From: Hevea brasiliensis
Lineage: Eukaryota; Streptophyta; Magnoliopsida; Malpighiales; Euphorbiaceae
Direction of reading: 5' to 3'
Length of the DNA: 64,000 nucleotides
Assembly: GCF_030052815.1 (NCBI RefSeq)
Contig: NC_079505.1
Coordinates: 18,066,822 to 18,130,821 of the forward strand
The notes under the pieces were generated by a model. It did not search any database. It was not told where the DNA came from and worked only from the letters and a program-made list of their open reading frames with translations. The position numbers were made by a program, and so were the translations under genes. This document shows, in pieces, positions 34,459 to 48,651 of the stretch; within the stretch, counting starts at the first letter, position 1; each line of letters starts with the position of its first letter.

Positions 34459-37400
34459 TTTAACACCCTCCCGGTAGCAACTCCGTACATTCTACTGTTC
34501 CGGTGACTAGTGTCGGTCCGGACAGCTAGAACGTCCGGAAAAATATTTAAACTAAAGTGAGGAACTATAATTAACTCAAATATTAATAAGAAAAATTTAG
34601 GAAAAATTTTAGAAATAAAATACAACCAAGTTAAATGAGCCGGTGCCCTAGCGATGGGTAACCTAGTGAGAAGTTGCGGTTCTCGCAACTAGGAGCCCTA
34701 GACCTGGGGGAAAAATTATAAAATAATTTCTGGGACTCCAGAGTAGGGTTATTGAGGTTCTTATGGCATTAGAATTCCAAGAAAATACTTAGAAAAAATT
34801 TTCAATCGGTACAGACAATTTTGGCTCCTTAAGCCAAACGGAGGGCATTTTGGTCATTTCGCCTTCAGAGGTGATTTTTGGCCGACTTGTCCAGTTAAGT
34901 AAATAATTATTATGACATAAAATGTGAATAAATATTACTAAAAATTGAATTGAAAATGAGTAGAAAAGAAAAGAAAAAAAAATGAATTAAATGGGAATTT
35001 ATGACATCACATGATGTCATTAGTGTGCCTTCACCCAATTACATGGTGACACAAGGCATAAACTAACTTAAAAGAGGTCAAATGGGCTGGAAAATGAAGA
35101 AAATCAGACTTTTCTTTCTTTCTTCTTCCTCTTGCCGTGAACCATTCCACCATAACCACCATTAACAAGCTTCTAAACCTCCATTTCCCTAGCTTTCTTC
35201 CACCAAAAGCCCTAGTTGTCTTCATAAAAAATTCACCCCACACCTTGAGGAAGCTTTGGGCAACAAAATTTTGAAGAAAAATTAAAGTTTTGGTTGGCTT
35301 GGATTTGAGCTAAAAGAGGTTAGTGACCTAAACCTTGAATTTCACTTTAATTTCATGTTTAAGAACTATAAATATGTGTAAATGACAAAGAAATTTGATG
35401 AAACACCATTGATATGCTAACCCTAAATTTTGGCAGTCATGGTTAGGGTAATATGGTGATAATTTTTGGGGAGTTAACATGCTAGTATGGCTGCCCTTAA
35501 TGTGTATCTTATAAGTGAATTGATAAATGCAATGATAATGCATGGTTTTGAAATGTTGAGTTAGGGTTTGGGTTGAAGAATGAGACTTTGATCTTGTGAT
35601 GATGGGAGTAGGTTTTAATGGTCAATTAGTGACCATTTGGTTTGGTTTGAATCAAAAATGAAGTGATTTGGGTTGTGGGATTTGAGGTTGGAGTGGCTGC
35701 CTTGTGTGACCTGCAGGTGTGGATGTGAGTCCAGCCTGTTTGGACAGCCATAACTTGAATTGTAGAGGTTCATTTGGTGTTTGGCCAATTGGACATGAAA
35801 CTAGACACAAAATGGCACAACTTTGGTGAAGAAACCATGCCCATAAGACCAAACTAAGTGGACCAAAACCTTGCTCCAATCCGGGTGACCTGCAATCTAC
35901 CTGGGCAAAATGACCAAATGAATAGTGTTTGGTCATTTGGCCATAACTCAATGTAGAAAGGTCCAATTGACCTGAAATTTTACCAGCAACAAGGTGACAT
36001 ACAGACCAACAACTTTCATGAAGAAATCTGACCCAAATTATGACCATAACATAGTCAAATTGCCAACCAAACTTGAGTTACCAAATTTGGCAGAAATAGA
36101 TTTGCCCAGAATTTTGGAATCTGTCCAATCTGGCCAGTTATGGTTTTTAGGCCATAACTTGAGCTACAAAACTCCAAATGGAGTGATTCAAAAAAAGAAA
36201 TTCAACTAGACAAAATAAGGAACAACTTTCATGTTTATCATTTTTCCAAATTCCTACTGCAACAGTAACTAATAGAACAGTAAACCCAAAGCTTGAAAAC
36301 TGAAAATTCTGTCTAATTCACATTAAGCTTAGAGATGGTATTGGCAACCAATACCAACAAGTTTAAAATACAAAATGTGGTATGTTGATGATATTTAAAC
36401 TAATTTACCTATTGCCAATGCAAAAGTCAACATTTTGGTTGACCAATAAAATGAATAGTAATCATAAAAATTCAATTTCAAAGAATTACATAAATGAAAG
36501 TGTTAAATACCCTAATAGGCCTAATGTGATTGGTTTGGATAGGTTGGCATGCCAATAGGGTTCTGTTAGTAGTACTGCATATGGCTTCATGCCATTCTGT
36601 ATTTCATGGCTTCCCATGCCATTCTGTGACATAATAGCCTTTGGCTATGATATTGAGTTGTTATACTCTGGTTTAATCCCCGATAATTGTCACGACTTAT
36701 TAGATACATTACTGCACAGGAGACACAATGTGACCGATGGTGTGATGGTCCGAGGTACTTAGTACCCGATGCAGTTTACCCGTTTATCGATCCGATCCAA
36801 CTAGTATAGGTTACTCGGGCAGTATTAATAAATCTTACCAAACTTCAATTGAATAATATTGCAATAAACATTTGAGACTTAGTTCACCCAAAAATGTAAA
36901 CATACATTTTGTACACATGTTTTATTTTATTTTATATTGTCACCACTAAGCAGAATTGCTTAGCGCGTCGCTTTGCCACTGTGCAGTGGGAGACATAGCT
37001 GGGGAGTCCAGCAGGCCTCATACAGGGTGAGCCTTCATATCTGTACTCAGAGTTCAGAGTTACCTCACATTGCAGTGCATTTGGTAGGACATTAGGCCAT
37101 TTTGATATTTTGATATTTTGACATTTTGTATTTTGTAACCTTCTGTAATGTATATTATAAGTTCATGTAATTATGCTTTTGATGTAAGTATCTATGGAAT
37201 ATGTTCAGTAATAAATTGAGCATTTTTCATTGAGTTGATTGTGTTTTAAATTGAATTGAATTTTTGAGATACTGAAGTGAATTGAGAAATTGTTGAGAAT
37301 ATATTGGAGGTTGATTGAGAATAATGTGATGATATTATTGGAAGTGTTTTTAACAGGTTCAGAAGAACTGTTTTTCCAATTTATAGCCGGCACTCTGCCG

Positions 37401-37558
37401 GATTTTCTATAAAATTTGCGGAAAAATTTAGATTTATCAAAAATTATAAATAAATGAATTAAAAAGGATTAATTGAAATTGAAACATGAATTGGTGTTCC
37501 GACACACTGAGTGGCATAACTTGCTCGGCTACACTGTAGACGGCTAAGGGGTGTCACA
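34459..37558 (+). mobile_element. Gypsy 5' LTR, sense
   Basis: The start is TTTAACACCCTCCCGG (degenerate TGTAACACCC) and the end is AAGGGGTGTCACA, giving about 3.1 kb. A primer-binding site follows directly, which identifies it as a 5' LTR. Its start resembles the start of the antisense LTR ending at 47931 (CTCCGTACATT, AACTCAAATA.TAATAAGAAAA), so these are related families. No gag or pol follows. Short open frames inside it are not genes. Confidence 0.75.
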
Positions 37559-37860
37559 TTTAGTGGTATCAGAGCCTCAGTTTAGGAGCTTGTCTCAAAT
37601 TTTGCTTGACTGAAAACCCGTTGCCGCGGGTGCGCTTGGCGTGAGTCGAAAGAGGCCCAGTTGGCTATGACATCACTTTGCAGCACACCCACTAATGAGG
37701 AGCCCAGAACCCGTTCATTTTCTATATGGGACAAGTGCCTTCTCTTGTGACAAAAGACGTAGAGTGGAACTGCTTATATTGGCATACCAATACAAATCAT
37801 ATAAATTGACTAATCACTTGTTAGTCTGTTACCCGTATCCATGCTAAGAGAGAGAGAAGA
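37559..37860 (+). other. Primer-binding site and leader of the truncated gypsy element
   Basis: TGGTATCAGAGC at 37564-37575 is the standard complement of plant initiator tRNA-Met, five bases after the LTR end. About 280 bp of leader follows (CCGTTGCCGCGG, GGCGTGAGTCGAAAGAGGCCCAG) and then ordinary AT-rich DNA. The coding region is missing. Confidence 0.75.
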
Positions 37861-39565
37861 AGCAACTTGGTGGCTAGCTGACAGGGCTAATTATTAGATA
37901 CATCGAGTACTAAAAAATAGTACTTTCTTCTTATAGAAAAGTGAGTCATTCTTACAATATAGGGAATAAATTTTACATTATTATGAGAAATAATATATAT
38001 ACATCGAGTGCATCTAATAATTTTTTATTGACAGGCCACGTCAGTAAGCATAAGTCAAATATCAAAATTTTTTATAAATGACAAAAATGAAAGAAAATTA
38101 TTAAAATATCAGTATTTTTATATCTTAATAAAATTATTAAAATTTAAAAAATAAAAAATTATTTTAAAAAAATAAATGAGAAAAATATCTTCTATTTTTA
38201 AAAAATCTGTACCAACTGTTAAAAAAAAGTCAAAAAATTTTTCGCTTTTGACTCTTTCAAACGGTTTCCGCGAGTTGCCATATTTATTAGTTTCTTGGTT
38301 TGTGCTTTTCACTTTTTTTTTTTTCTTTCTTTCTTTTAAGACAGGATGGGACCCTAAATTAAAAAAAATATTTAAAATTGATTAAAATATTGTTAAAAAA
38401 TATATATAAAAATTATATTATTATTTTTAAATTTTTATAATTAACATATATCAAATTAAAATTTAAAAATTTTTAATAAATCATTTTAGATAATTTTTTT
38501 AATAGCAATTCAAATAATAATACTAAACAAAATTGATGATAAAATTTTAATTTTAATTTTGAATAATTTAAGCTTGTTTGATATAAATGAAACTAAATTT
38601 TGAAATAATATAAACAATTTGTCATAAATAAATTATTTTGATAGATATCTAAAAATATGGAAAGCATTATATAGATGGAGACATCATTTAAACTTAGGGG
38701 AGGCGGGTGAGTATTTGAACTAAATATTTTTTTATTAAGTTAACTGAGTTTTTTTAATTTTTAATTTAATTAATTAATAAAAATAATAATCTTTTAAATT
38801 TTTATAATATGAAAATTTTATTGAAATAATACAAATTTAATCTTTTAAATTTTTATTAAAATATTTAAAAATTAAATATAAAAATCTATTAAAAATTTAA
38901 TCGTGTTTAATATATTTTTAATTAAAAATTAAAATTTAGAAAAGTGATGATCCTGCTAACCTGCACCGCTCTATCACAACGATTTTATTATAACCTTTGA
39001 TTATGGTGAGATTTATGTGAAATACACTATAAGTAATTATTATAATAAAACTGTTACACATAAATTTAATAATATTTATATAAATAAATTATCATCAAGT
39101 TGTTTGGAGTCACCATGCTGACTTACAAATACATATCCTTTAAATTTTTAATTTTAACATTTAAATTATTAATATTTCTACATTTATAATTAGTATTAAC
39201 CAATTATAATAAAAAAAATATAAATTTAGTATCACACAAATTGTTAAAAGGCATATATAAAATGAATTAAGAATATATAGAATGTCAAAATAACATCTCA
39301 AATAATTAAAAAAATGATATAACTAAAAAGAAAAATAAATCAAGAAAATATACTTTCACTTAAAAAATTAAAATTAATGAAATAATATTTATGTCTGTAA
39401 TAATATGAGATTATTTAAATAATGTTACATAAATTATATATTAATTATATAAAAATAGGTTTAATATAAGAGATATTTAAAGAGATAATGTATCATAAAA
39501 ATGTAAAATTCTCTCTATAAGTCAGAGCACTTTTAAATTGGTAGAGATAACATAAAATTTATTTT
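37861..39565. other. AT-rich spacer
   Basis: Long stretch of A/T-rich sequence with no protein family, RNA gene or element end that I can support. A short open frame at 38176-38385 is probably chance. Confidence 0.5.
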
Positions 39566-39612
39566 TATTATTATTTAATCAATATAAAATAAATTATAAT
39601 AATTAATATATA

Positions 39613-39663
<51 letters not shown>

Positions 39664-41241
39664 CTATAATGCATGAATGTAAATGTTTTAAATTTATTGT
39701 TACTCCATATTTTATTTGTATTACTTTTTATCTCTTAAATTTTTAATGAAAATTTCATGTTAAAAATAATAAAAATATACCAACATAATAAAAAATTAAT
39801 TAAAGATATATAATAATTTGAGATTAGTTAAATCATACAATCATTTTCACTACTTTAAATTTCAAGATTTTTATATTCTCATAATATATTAAATAAATAT
39901 AATATATTCAAACATTTTTTATTTGGTTACATTAATAATATTCTAAAAAATAATATTAATGAACTGAAAGCAATGCTGAGGGCTTACAGCTCCTTGAACC
40001 CCACAAGTAACGTTCATGCTGAATTTCGCATTATCAATGTCATTTTATGGGAAGATTATAGTAACTTTCAGTGCAGATAAAAATAATGTTTCAAATGGCA
40101 GAAATTAATGTTGGGTAAAGGGGACCATCCCCTTTCATTTTTCATAAGCTTTCACAGTCTTAAAGCAAGCTTAGCATTAGCTCGACTCGAATATTATCCA
40201 TGAGTTTGAATAAGTCTACCTTGATTTTAATATATTTAATATGTGTTAAATTCGAATTATAATATTAAATCTCAAAAAGACTTGACGAAAATGATAAGAC
40301 AATGTCTTAATTTCTTTTTATTCTTTTATACTCCAAAAAAGTTGTCAATTTAGTCCTTTCTTTTTCTTATGGATGTTAAAAGATTTTTAGTCTTTCGAAT
40401 TGTTCTGAAAAATATTATATATTTTTTTTTAAATTTAAGGTTATACACAGTATGAATATTTAATGAAGAAAATATATATATTAAAAAAATAAATTATAAT
40501 TATCATCACCGATGATTGTTACTAATAACTATGGATGGCAACGGATCAAGTATTCTTGGGTACCCAACCGAACCGTAATAAAATAAGATTTGATAGTATA
40601 TAATTGAATTTATGATGTATTCGTATTTGAAGAATAACATTGATATCAAATTTAAATTTTACATGTTGAGTATCTATTATTTAAAAATATGTATATAAAT
40701 AATTAATTAAATATAAAATATATATTTTTATAATAGTATTTATAAATCTTTATATATTATATTTTAAATAAAATCAATTCAGATATTTTATAAAATTACT
40801 AAATTTTCAAAATACAAAATTATTAATAAAAAATTGTTGTTTTCAGTTACCACTGATTGCTATTCCAGGGAACTTCTTACACGCACACTCATTCAATGAA
40901 TAATTGACATATTATTAAAAATATGGTAGGTTCCACTATAAATATAATTTTTTAATTTCCAATTAGTTGGGTGTATAAAATAATTTATACGCCTGGGTGC
41001 AATTAGGAATTTTTTATTATCCCAACTGATAACTGATGTATTAACGAATATATAAATTAACCATTGTAATTTTCACCACAAATAATGGTGATTGATCATT
41101 GATAGATGAATGTATATATGTTTTGAAAAATAATTTTATTTTTTTAAATAATAAAATCATTTTCTCTAAAAGTGATTTAAACTTTTCTCTTAGCACAATA
41201 TATTTTTTATTTATTAATTCTTAAATAATTCGAACACAAAA

Positions 41242-41295
<54 letters not shown>

Positions 41296-41620
41296 TTTTA
41301 AAATTTATATTACTAAAAATATTTTTTTCTTGAAATAATTAAATCCTCAAACTAAAATTCATGAGTTTTAAAAATATAAAATCAATATTCAATTCATTGA
41401 AAAATAAAATTATAGTTATAGGCATTGAATTAATTGAATTGGCTAGCTAGGTTCAAATATAAATAGACATATAAAATATTTATTAATTAAAAAAGAATAT
41501 TCAAAATAAAATTGAACTTGCAATGAAAAAATTTGCATTCTAGTTATAAATAAATTTTTCACATATATCCATATAAAAAAAAAAAAAACTCCTCCAAATT
41601 CAATAAAACTCATACCTAAA
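39566..41620. repeat. Repeat block R2
   Basis: Second copy of the ~2-kb AT-rich block at 29591-31689, in the same orientation. It lacks the left palindrome arm and has shorter TA runs (39617-39661 and 41244-41292). The last five bases TAAAT (41616-41620) are the target duplication of the adjacent solo LTR. Confidence 0.8.
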
Positions 41621-44600
41621 TTGTAACACCCCTCACCCGTTTACAGTGTAACCGAGCAAGGTGTGCTACATTTGGTGCCGGAGCATCCTATCTTATCCTG
41701 TCTTATACTAAATTAATTTAATTATATTATCTTACATGTAATAATTAATTTTTTATCATATCTTATTTTTTGTGGAGACTCAGATAGAGTCTCCTCTGCT
41801 TTTATTAATGCATGGTGGGTGTCACTGTTTACCTGTTAAAAACAAATTATATCCATTTCATTTTCCATAAACCATGTCATATCATCACAATACTTAAAAT
41901 CATTTCAAGTAAATGCAATACTTCATTTCATTCGTATAAAATCAAGTACAATATTTACAATTTTATTTACAATTACCAAAATGAATTACATCGTTTGCTT
42001 ATATACAATGGACAAAATACAAAATCTAAACATGTATATGAGCCCTACCCAAAATAACAGTCTGAGGTGACAACCACCCTGTAGCGGATCTGATAAGAAT
42101 CTTATCTAGCACTATTGCTACTGATGCTATTGTTGCTGCTGTTGCTCTCCTGTACCTACGTGATAGAAAAACCAACGCACTAAGCATAACGCTTAGTGGT
42201 GCATAAAATAAAGAAAAAATGTAACACCCCTAATTTTTTAAATTATTATTTTTGGGTAAATATTAATATTTTATTTTATTTGAATTTTAGGAAATTATTT
42301 GAAATTTTTTTCGGATTTTAGAAATCGGGTTCGATTTTTCGAAAATAAAAACTTTGATGATTTTTAAAAATTAATTTAAAGACCACGTGGCAAAACTAAA
42401 AATATATTTGGAGTCTATGAATTTTTCTATGTTTTCTGAAATTTTTTCGAAATTTTTGGACCTCGTTTTCGGTCCCAAGGCAGAGTAAAAATTCAAAATT
42501 TTGTATCATGAATCGAACCGGCCGAATTGAACAGAACCGGATTAGACCGGTCGAATCGGACCGACTTCTTCTTCCTTTTTCTTCCTCCCCGCGCGCATCC
42601 CTAGCTCCCCTCCTTCCCTCCCCGTTTTCTCTCTCCTCCCTCACCCTCAGCCCACGTCGCCGCCTCCCCAGCCACCCCAGCTCGCCAGCGCGCCGCCTCA
42701 CCACCTCCCCACGGCCTGCCGACGCTACAGGCGGCCGGAAAACGCGCACGAATGCCTCCCCTGCCCGGGCGCGACGCTTCGTCTTCCCAGCCGAAATTCG
42801 GGCGATTCAGCCACCGATTGAGCCGGGTCTTGTGTCTAAACCCATCTACACCTCGAGAGCTTTCCATAGATACCAAGAACACCAAAATCCATGGAGCGGT
42901 TTGTCCAATTTTTGTCCAGGAAATTTTAGCCCATTTTGACTTTTGGGCTAGATTTCTTGCAAACCGTGAACCCCATGAGAAAACCGAGAGTACCAGAGCG
43001 CTCCACTCGTCGACAGCTTCGCGGCAATATAAATTTCAAAATTTTTCGACACCGTTTTTTGGTGGGTCCCACGGAACTTCGCAGTGTTTTTCAGAACATT
43101 AAATGAGCTTAGAAAATTTCGTAAAATTTATGTACTAACCCCCGTGTTGTGGGCTTCGTGTAGGTATCTTCAATTCGCGGAAATTCGACAATTGTCCGGG
43201 TCTGTGAATTTCCGGCCAGACAAACCGGCTACCAAAAAAGTCTCCGAATTGGATCAAGGTTTTGGCTACCCCACCATTGTCAAACGTCCCGAGCACATCC
43301 CCGGAGTCAGAATTGGCATAGGTAAACCCGAACTTTACTTTTTCGTAATTTTCTAATGCTTAAATAGGATTAAAAATCCATAAAATATTCGTGGTAGCTC
43401 AGAAAATTATGATTCTTTTTGCAATAGCCTAGTAATATTGCTAAGGACCGCAGGGCAAAGTTTTAGAATTTTTAGAGTTTATTTGGGTAGTTTTTGCGAA
43501 AAGGGTCAATTATAAGGATTAAACTGTAATTTTACATGTTGTGATTGAGGACTGTTTGGATGGACCAGGAGGGGCTGTGTGATGTGATTGAGTTGTGAGT
43601 GTATGAATTGTGAATATAGAAGTGCGTTTTGAGCCATTTTGCAGGTTGGGTAGGTCCTAGGTATAGGAGAGACTCTGTCGGATTTTTGGCACGACTTAGG
43701 ACGTATTTGGTCTTTTCTTAGTTTGTATTGAGTCAAATTTATTAAATGATTGTAATAAAATTGTCAGGTGAGCCGATGACCTTCTTCCTCCGCCACCGCC
43801 ACAGGATCGCTGTCAAAGTCTGTGAGTAAAATATAAATTTTAATTGTAATTTCACTATTATTATATGTTCAAGCATGCCCATGCATCACTTATATGTATA
43901 TATCTATGTAGTTAAACTCTAGGCACGTTTTATGTTGCATTCACAATTGTTAAAGTGCCATGGATGTTGTTGTGGTAATTTGGAGCAGTGTGCATGCGTT
44001 GGCGTGTGTGTGATGTGGTGTTGGCTATGGATAGGACGGGTAGTCATGGCTTGAGATCTTCGCTGGGACCCAGTCCTTCGGGGTAGTCACGGCTTGAGTT
44101 CTTCGCTGGGACCCCAATTTGGTTTATTAAGCGAAAGTCCGCCTTGAGTTCTTCGCTGGCACAGGTTGGATTTAAAAGAGCTGTATAGAAGATCAGCTCC
44201 CATATATTATGATTGATATTACTGGGTGTGTGAGTGCTCCAAATTATCTTTTTGCTGTTATGATGTGAAAATATTGCTGATGTTGCATTTCATTCTACAG
44301 GGTACATTAGCTTTAGATAGTTATAGAGATTATGGTTAAAATTGATATTTTACTCTCTGAGTTGAACGCTCACTCCTGTTCATTATTTTCAGGCTACAGG
44401 AGGAGTTTTGTTGTGGTTAAGCTGCTTTTCTCCTTCGCAGGTTATTTATAAATGTTTGTGTAATTCTATTAACTCCTAGAATTTCTGCATGTGTTAGAAA
44501 TATTTATTTGATTTGAGTCTGTAATATAATTATCATGTTGGACCTGTAAACTTATTATTATATGCGTGTTTGATGGACTGGATGAGGGAGCTGAGCTCTC

Positions 44601-47600
44601 ATTTATTTTTATGACATTTGAGTATGTGGAGGGTGAGCTGAGCTCCCCAATTGATTATATATTGTGTTTACAGGTTGGGTGAGTCAAAAACTCCCTGTTG
44701 AAAGGTCCATTTTATGGCCGGATTCTGTCTGGTTGAATTCTTGAAAGTGGGCCCAAATGGGCCTTAGAGTTGGGTTAAGGAATAGTGGGCTTACTACGGG
44801 CCTCGGGGGCTTTAGGCTGGCCCAAGTCCTAGTGCCGGTCCGGCCCATAGGTTGGGTCGTGACAAAAAATAACTAGACAATTAAAATAATTATCCTATGT
44901 ATAATTTCATAAACTTCTAAGTCATTTACATATTTTATAAAATTTTGGGAGCAAATAAATTATTAGGATCTTCTTTGTTCATTTATGTCATTTTTAATCT
45001 TATTGTTCATATATGTAATCTCTTCTTATAATTATTTAAATTTAAGACTTATTACATATATATGTGTCCAAGTAACCTATGACAGACTATAAAGACTGGA
45101 TACACAGGAGTATACTAGTTAGACATCCGTATGTCTATCAAGTATACTACGGTCATGTCAGGCACTAGGCCAACGGGCAGGCATAAAGCCAGTAATAATA
45201 ATAGGCAATGTAGCCAACAGGTAGGCATAAAGCCAGTAGAACAACCATCTCAGACATATGTTGTCTGTCAATGATCATTCATATGGGCAGTACTGCAATC
45301 TGTAGTCCTTAATTGGTATACCAATCGATCCATGCTATATAAAGAAGTCTAGGTGTACTTTGGGCAAAATAGAATTATTAAGTATTTATAATTTCATAGT
45401 GCGTACTAATTGTATTTTCATAGCATTTTCATGCCACTACATGCCTATTCATGTTATTCTTATGTTTAACAAATTATTTTAGTTCATTCCATGTCATACG
45501 CCAAGTCATTTTATGAACCTTTCTCAAGGTTCAGATTTGGTGTCCTAAATTCATCTAGCAAATTGGTTAAGATGGGGCCACTGTTTGGCCACACTTCCTT
45601 CATAGAAGTTGTTCTAATATGTCTTGCCTTTATTTTCCTTTTTGAATCATGTCATTTGGAGTTTTAGAACTCAAGTTATAGTCAAATAACCACAATTGGT
45701 TCATGGTCTCATTCTAGGTCCAGATTCAGGCAGATTCTGGAGTCCATTTTTCCCTAATTATTTGGACATGTCACAGTCACTTTTAGGCCTAGTATTCTTC
45801 ATAGAAGTTGCCCTATGTCTTTTGGTCACTCAAAATTTTTAATCACAAATTTTCAGGTTTTTTAGAATTAGTTATATCCAATTAACTGGCCTAGACTCAA
45901 GTACCCTGTGTCTATAGGATTCCAGGTTCAGGTCAGCAGCTTTGACTCCTATTTTAGGGTTCTTATACTCAAATTTTGAGAAAAATTTCAAAATCAAAGT
46001 TGAAGCTCTATTTCTTAGGTTTTCAGAATAGTTTGACTCATCCCATTTGGGATTTTCTAGTGAGAGATATGCTATAAACACTATTCTAGGGTCAAGTAGT
46101 GGTTTAGTCAAATTCCAGATTGTGATGAGCTGATTTGTTCTAGCAATTTAGCCTAGCTCCCTTGGGTTCTGGGTTCTGGTAAATACATCAATATTGTAGA
46201 TCTATATCTTATAAAAATTTTAGCATTGGTTTCATTGAATTTTCAATTTTTTAGACTAAGTTATGGCATTTTTACCAAAACTGGTCAGATGGGTTCAAGT
46301 CCAGAATTTCTGGACAATTTGGTTCTGAATAATTTTATTAACCCATTTTGGGCCAGCAATTTGGTTTGGTTAGAGGCATTTCTGGGCTCTGTGTTCTTCA
46401 TAAAAGTTGTAGTCCTATGTCTAAGCTTTCCAATGATATAAAATTTAGGTTATTTAGACCTGCCTAGAGGGAGTTATGGGTCATTTTTCTGGGTTTAGGG
46501 TATAGTCAGTCGGATTGAAATAGTAATTTGGTCAAGTTTTGGACAGAATTTGGGCATAGTCTCTCCATGAAAAATGAGACATTTTGACCCTAGTTTCATC
46601 TTCAATTGGCCTCATACCAATTGGAGTAACACAATTCAAGTTATTGTTGTCTAAGCATGCTAGACTCATTAGTCCAGAAATCCTGTATGAAAACACACTC
46701 CCAATTTTCACTTTCCACCAAACTCCCAAACTTCAATTGCATTCATGGCACTTCAATTAGTCAACAATTGGTCTCAACATCATTAATTTCAAATCACAAT
46801 ACAAAATTCCCAAATTAAGGTCAAAACCCTAACTTCCATAATCACAATTACATCCAACACATACCAATCAACTTATTTATCATATACACTCATCATCAAT
46901 ATTAGTAAACTACTTAATTCCATAAAAAATCATCAAACCCTAAACCCCTTTCATGGCTACCGAAATTCATATATACTCCTACATGTTTTTTTCAATTTCT
47001 CAACAATTTCTCATTCAATTTAACTTCCTAACATAGAATAATGAGAGAGATGTAAGAGTTAGCACTAACCTTATGTTGATCACTCTTCTAAGCTTGTAAC
47101 AACCTCTTAATTTCTCCTTCTTTTTGCTGCCTAGAGGTTATTCAAGGTACAAAGAGTAGTTTTTATGAAGGAATCAAGTGGTTTTATAGGAGAAATCAAG
47201 GTGATGCAAGGTAGAAGAAAGAAGAACAATGGAGGGAAGGGAGAAAGTGGTTAGGCCAAGGTGATCCAAAATGAAGAACATGAGTGTTTTAGTCCATTTA
47301 ATTGATTTTTATGTCTTTTTATATGTGGTTGTCCATTTATGATTGGTTAGAAATCTTTTTAATGAGGTGTGCTTATGTAATAATTCAATTTAATTTCATT
47401 TTATTTTATTTTCTTTTCTTTTTCTTTTACTCATTTTTAATTAAATTTTTAGCAATATTTATTCATATTTTAGGACATAAACCTCACTCACTTAAATGGA
47501 CAAATTGGTCAAAAATCATCTCTGAAAGTGAGATGACCAAAATGCCCTTCGTTTTGATTACTGAGTTAAAATTGTCTATACCGATTTAGAAAATTCTCTG

Positions 47601-47931
47601 AGAAATTTCTTGGTATTTTATTGCTATCTAAGGCTCAATAACTCTTCACTGGAGTCCCAAAAATTATTTCACAGGGTTTTCCACGTGTCTAGGGTTACTA
47701 ACTGTCTTCACAGTCGCTTTCCGTTAGGTCACCCATCGTTGGAGTTCCGGCTCGTTTAACCTTAGTACATTTCATTGCTTAAGTTTTTTCTTAATTTTTC
47801 TTATCATTATTTGAGTTATTTATGACTCCTCACTCTAGTTTGAGTGTAGTTCCAGACATCCTGGTTATCCGAACAGACATTAATAATCAGAATAGTAAAA
47901 TGTACGGACTACTTAAAGTGAGGGCGTTACA
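41621..47931 (-). mobile_element. Antisense gypsy solo LTR with TSD, interrupted by a nested element
   Basis: In its own orientation the LTR begins TGTAACGCCCTCAC (47931) and ends GGGTGTTACA (41621). It is flanked by the direct repeat TAAAT (41616-41620 and 47932-47936). Removing the nested element and its extra 5 bp leaves about 3.66 kb. The absence of internal sequence and the intact target duplication identify a solo LTR, formed by recombination between two LTRs. Open frames within (for example 45872-46111 and 47302-47589) show no family resemblance. Confidence 0.85.
42220..44864. mobile_element. Nested solo-LTR-like element (long copy) with GC-rich segment
   Basis: This 2645-bp element starts TGTAACACCCC, ends GGGTCGTGACA and is flanked by AAAAA (42215-42219 and 44865-44869). 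It is the long relative of 356-2082. It holds a GC-rich segment (about 42500-42940) with CCGCGCGC, CCTCCCCAGCCACCCC and overlapping open frames on both strands. That segment is missing from the short copy. It lies inside the antisense solo LTR and is therefore younger than it. A-rich target sites make the TSD call slightly weaker than for the short copy. Confidence 0.85.
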
Positions 47932-47936
47932 TAAAT

Positions 47937-48574
47937 ATTTATTTTTTAAAGTAAATTATATACACCCTCCATAGCTTGACCGAGGGTAAGGGTAGACGAC
48001 TTGGAGGATGTTTAGCTTATGAAAATCAACTTATAAGCACCTAACTAATTTTGAGCTTATAAGCATTTAAAATGTCACGATCCAAATTATGAGTCAAACC
48101 CAAATTAATTTTATTCATTAATTTTAATACATGAAAGTAAATGTTTTAAAGTTATTGTTATTCCATATTTTATTTGTATTATTTTTTATCTCTCAAATTT
48201 TGAATGAAAATTTCATATTAAAAATAATAAAAATATACCAACATAATAGAAAATTAATTAAAGATATATAATAATTTGAGAATAGTTAAATTATATGATC
48301 ATTTTCACCACTTTAAAATTTCAAGATTTTTAATATTCTTATAATATATTAAATAAATATAATATATTCAAACATTTTTTATTTGGTTACAGTAATAATA
48401 TTATAAAAAATAATATTAATGAACCGCAAATAATGCTGAAGGACAACTAAAAAAAAATTATATTATGTACTGTGTAAGTATATGGGATAAATATATATAC
48501 ATATTATAACTTATCTAATAATAATAATTACTTATCATACCATTAAAAAGGTAATTATTAAATAATTTATAATT

Positions 48575-48651
<77 letters not shown>

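Noticed and set aside
42396..42939. Overlapping open frames of 94-143 codons on both strands
   Set aside because: They follow from the GC-rich, stop-poor composition. No domain is recognisable and they lie within an LTR-like element.
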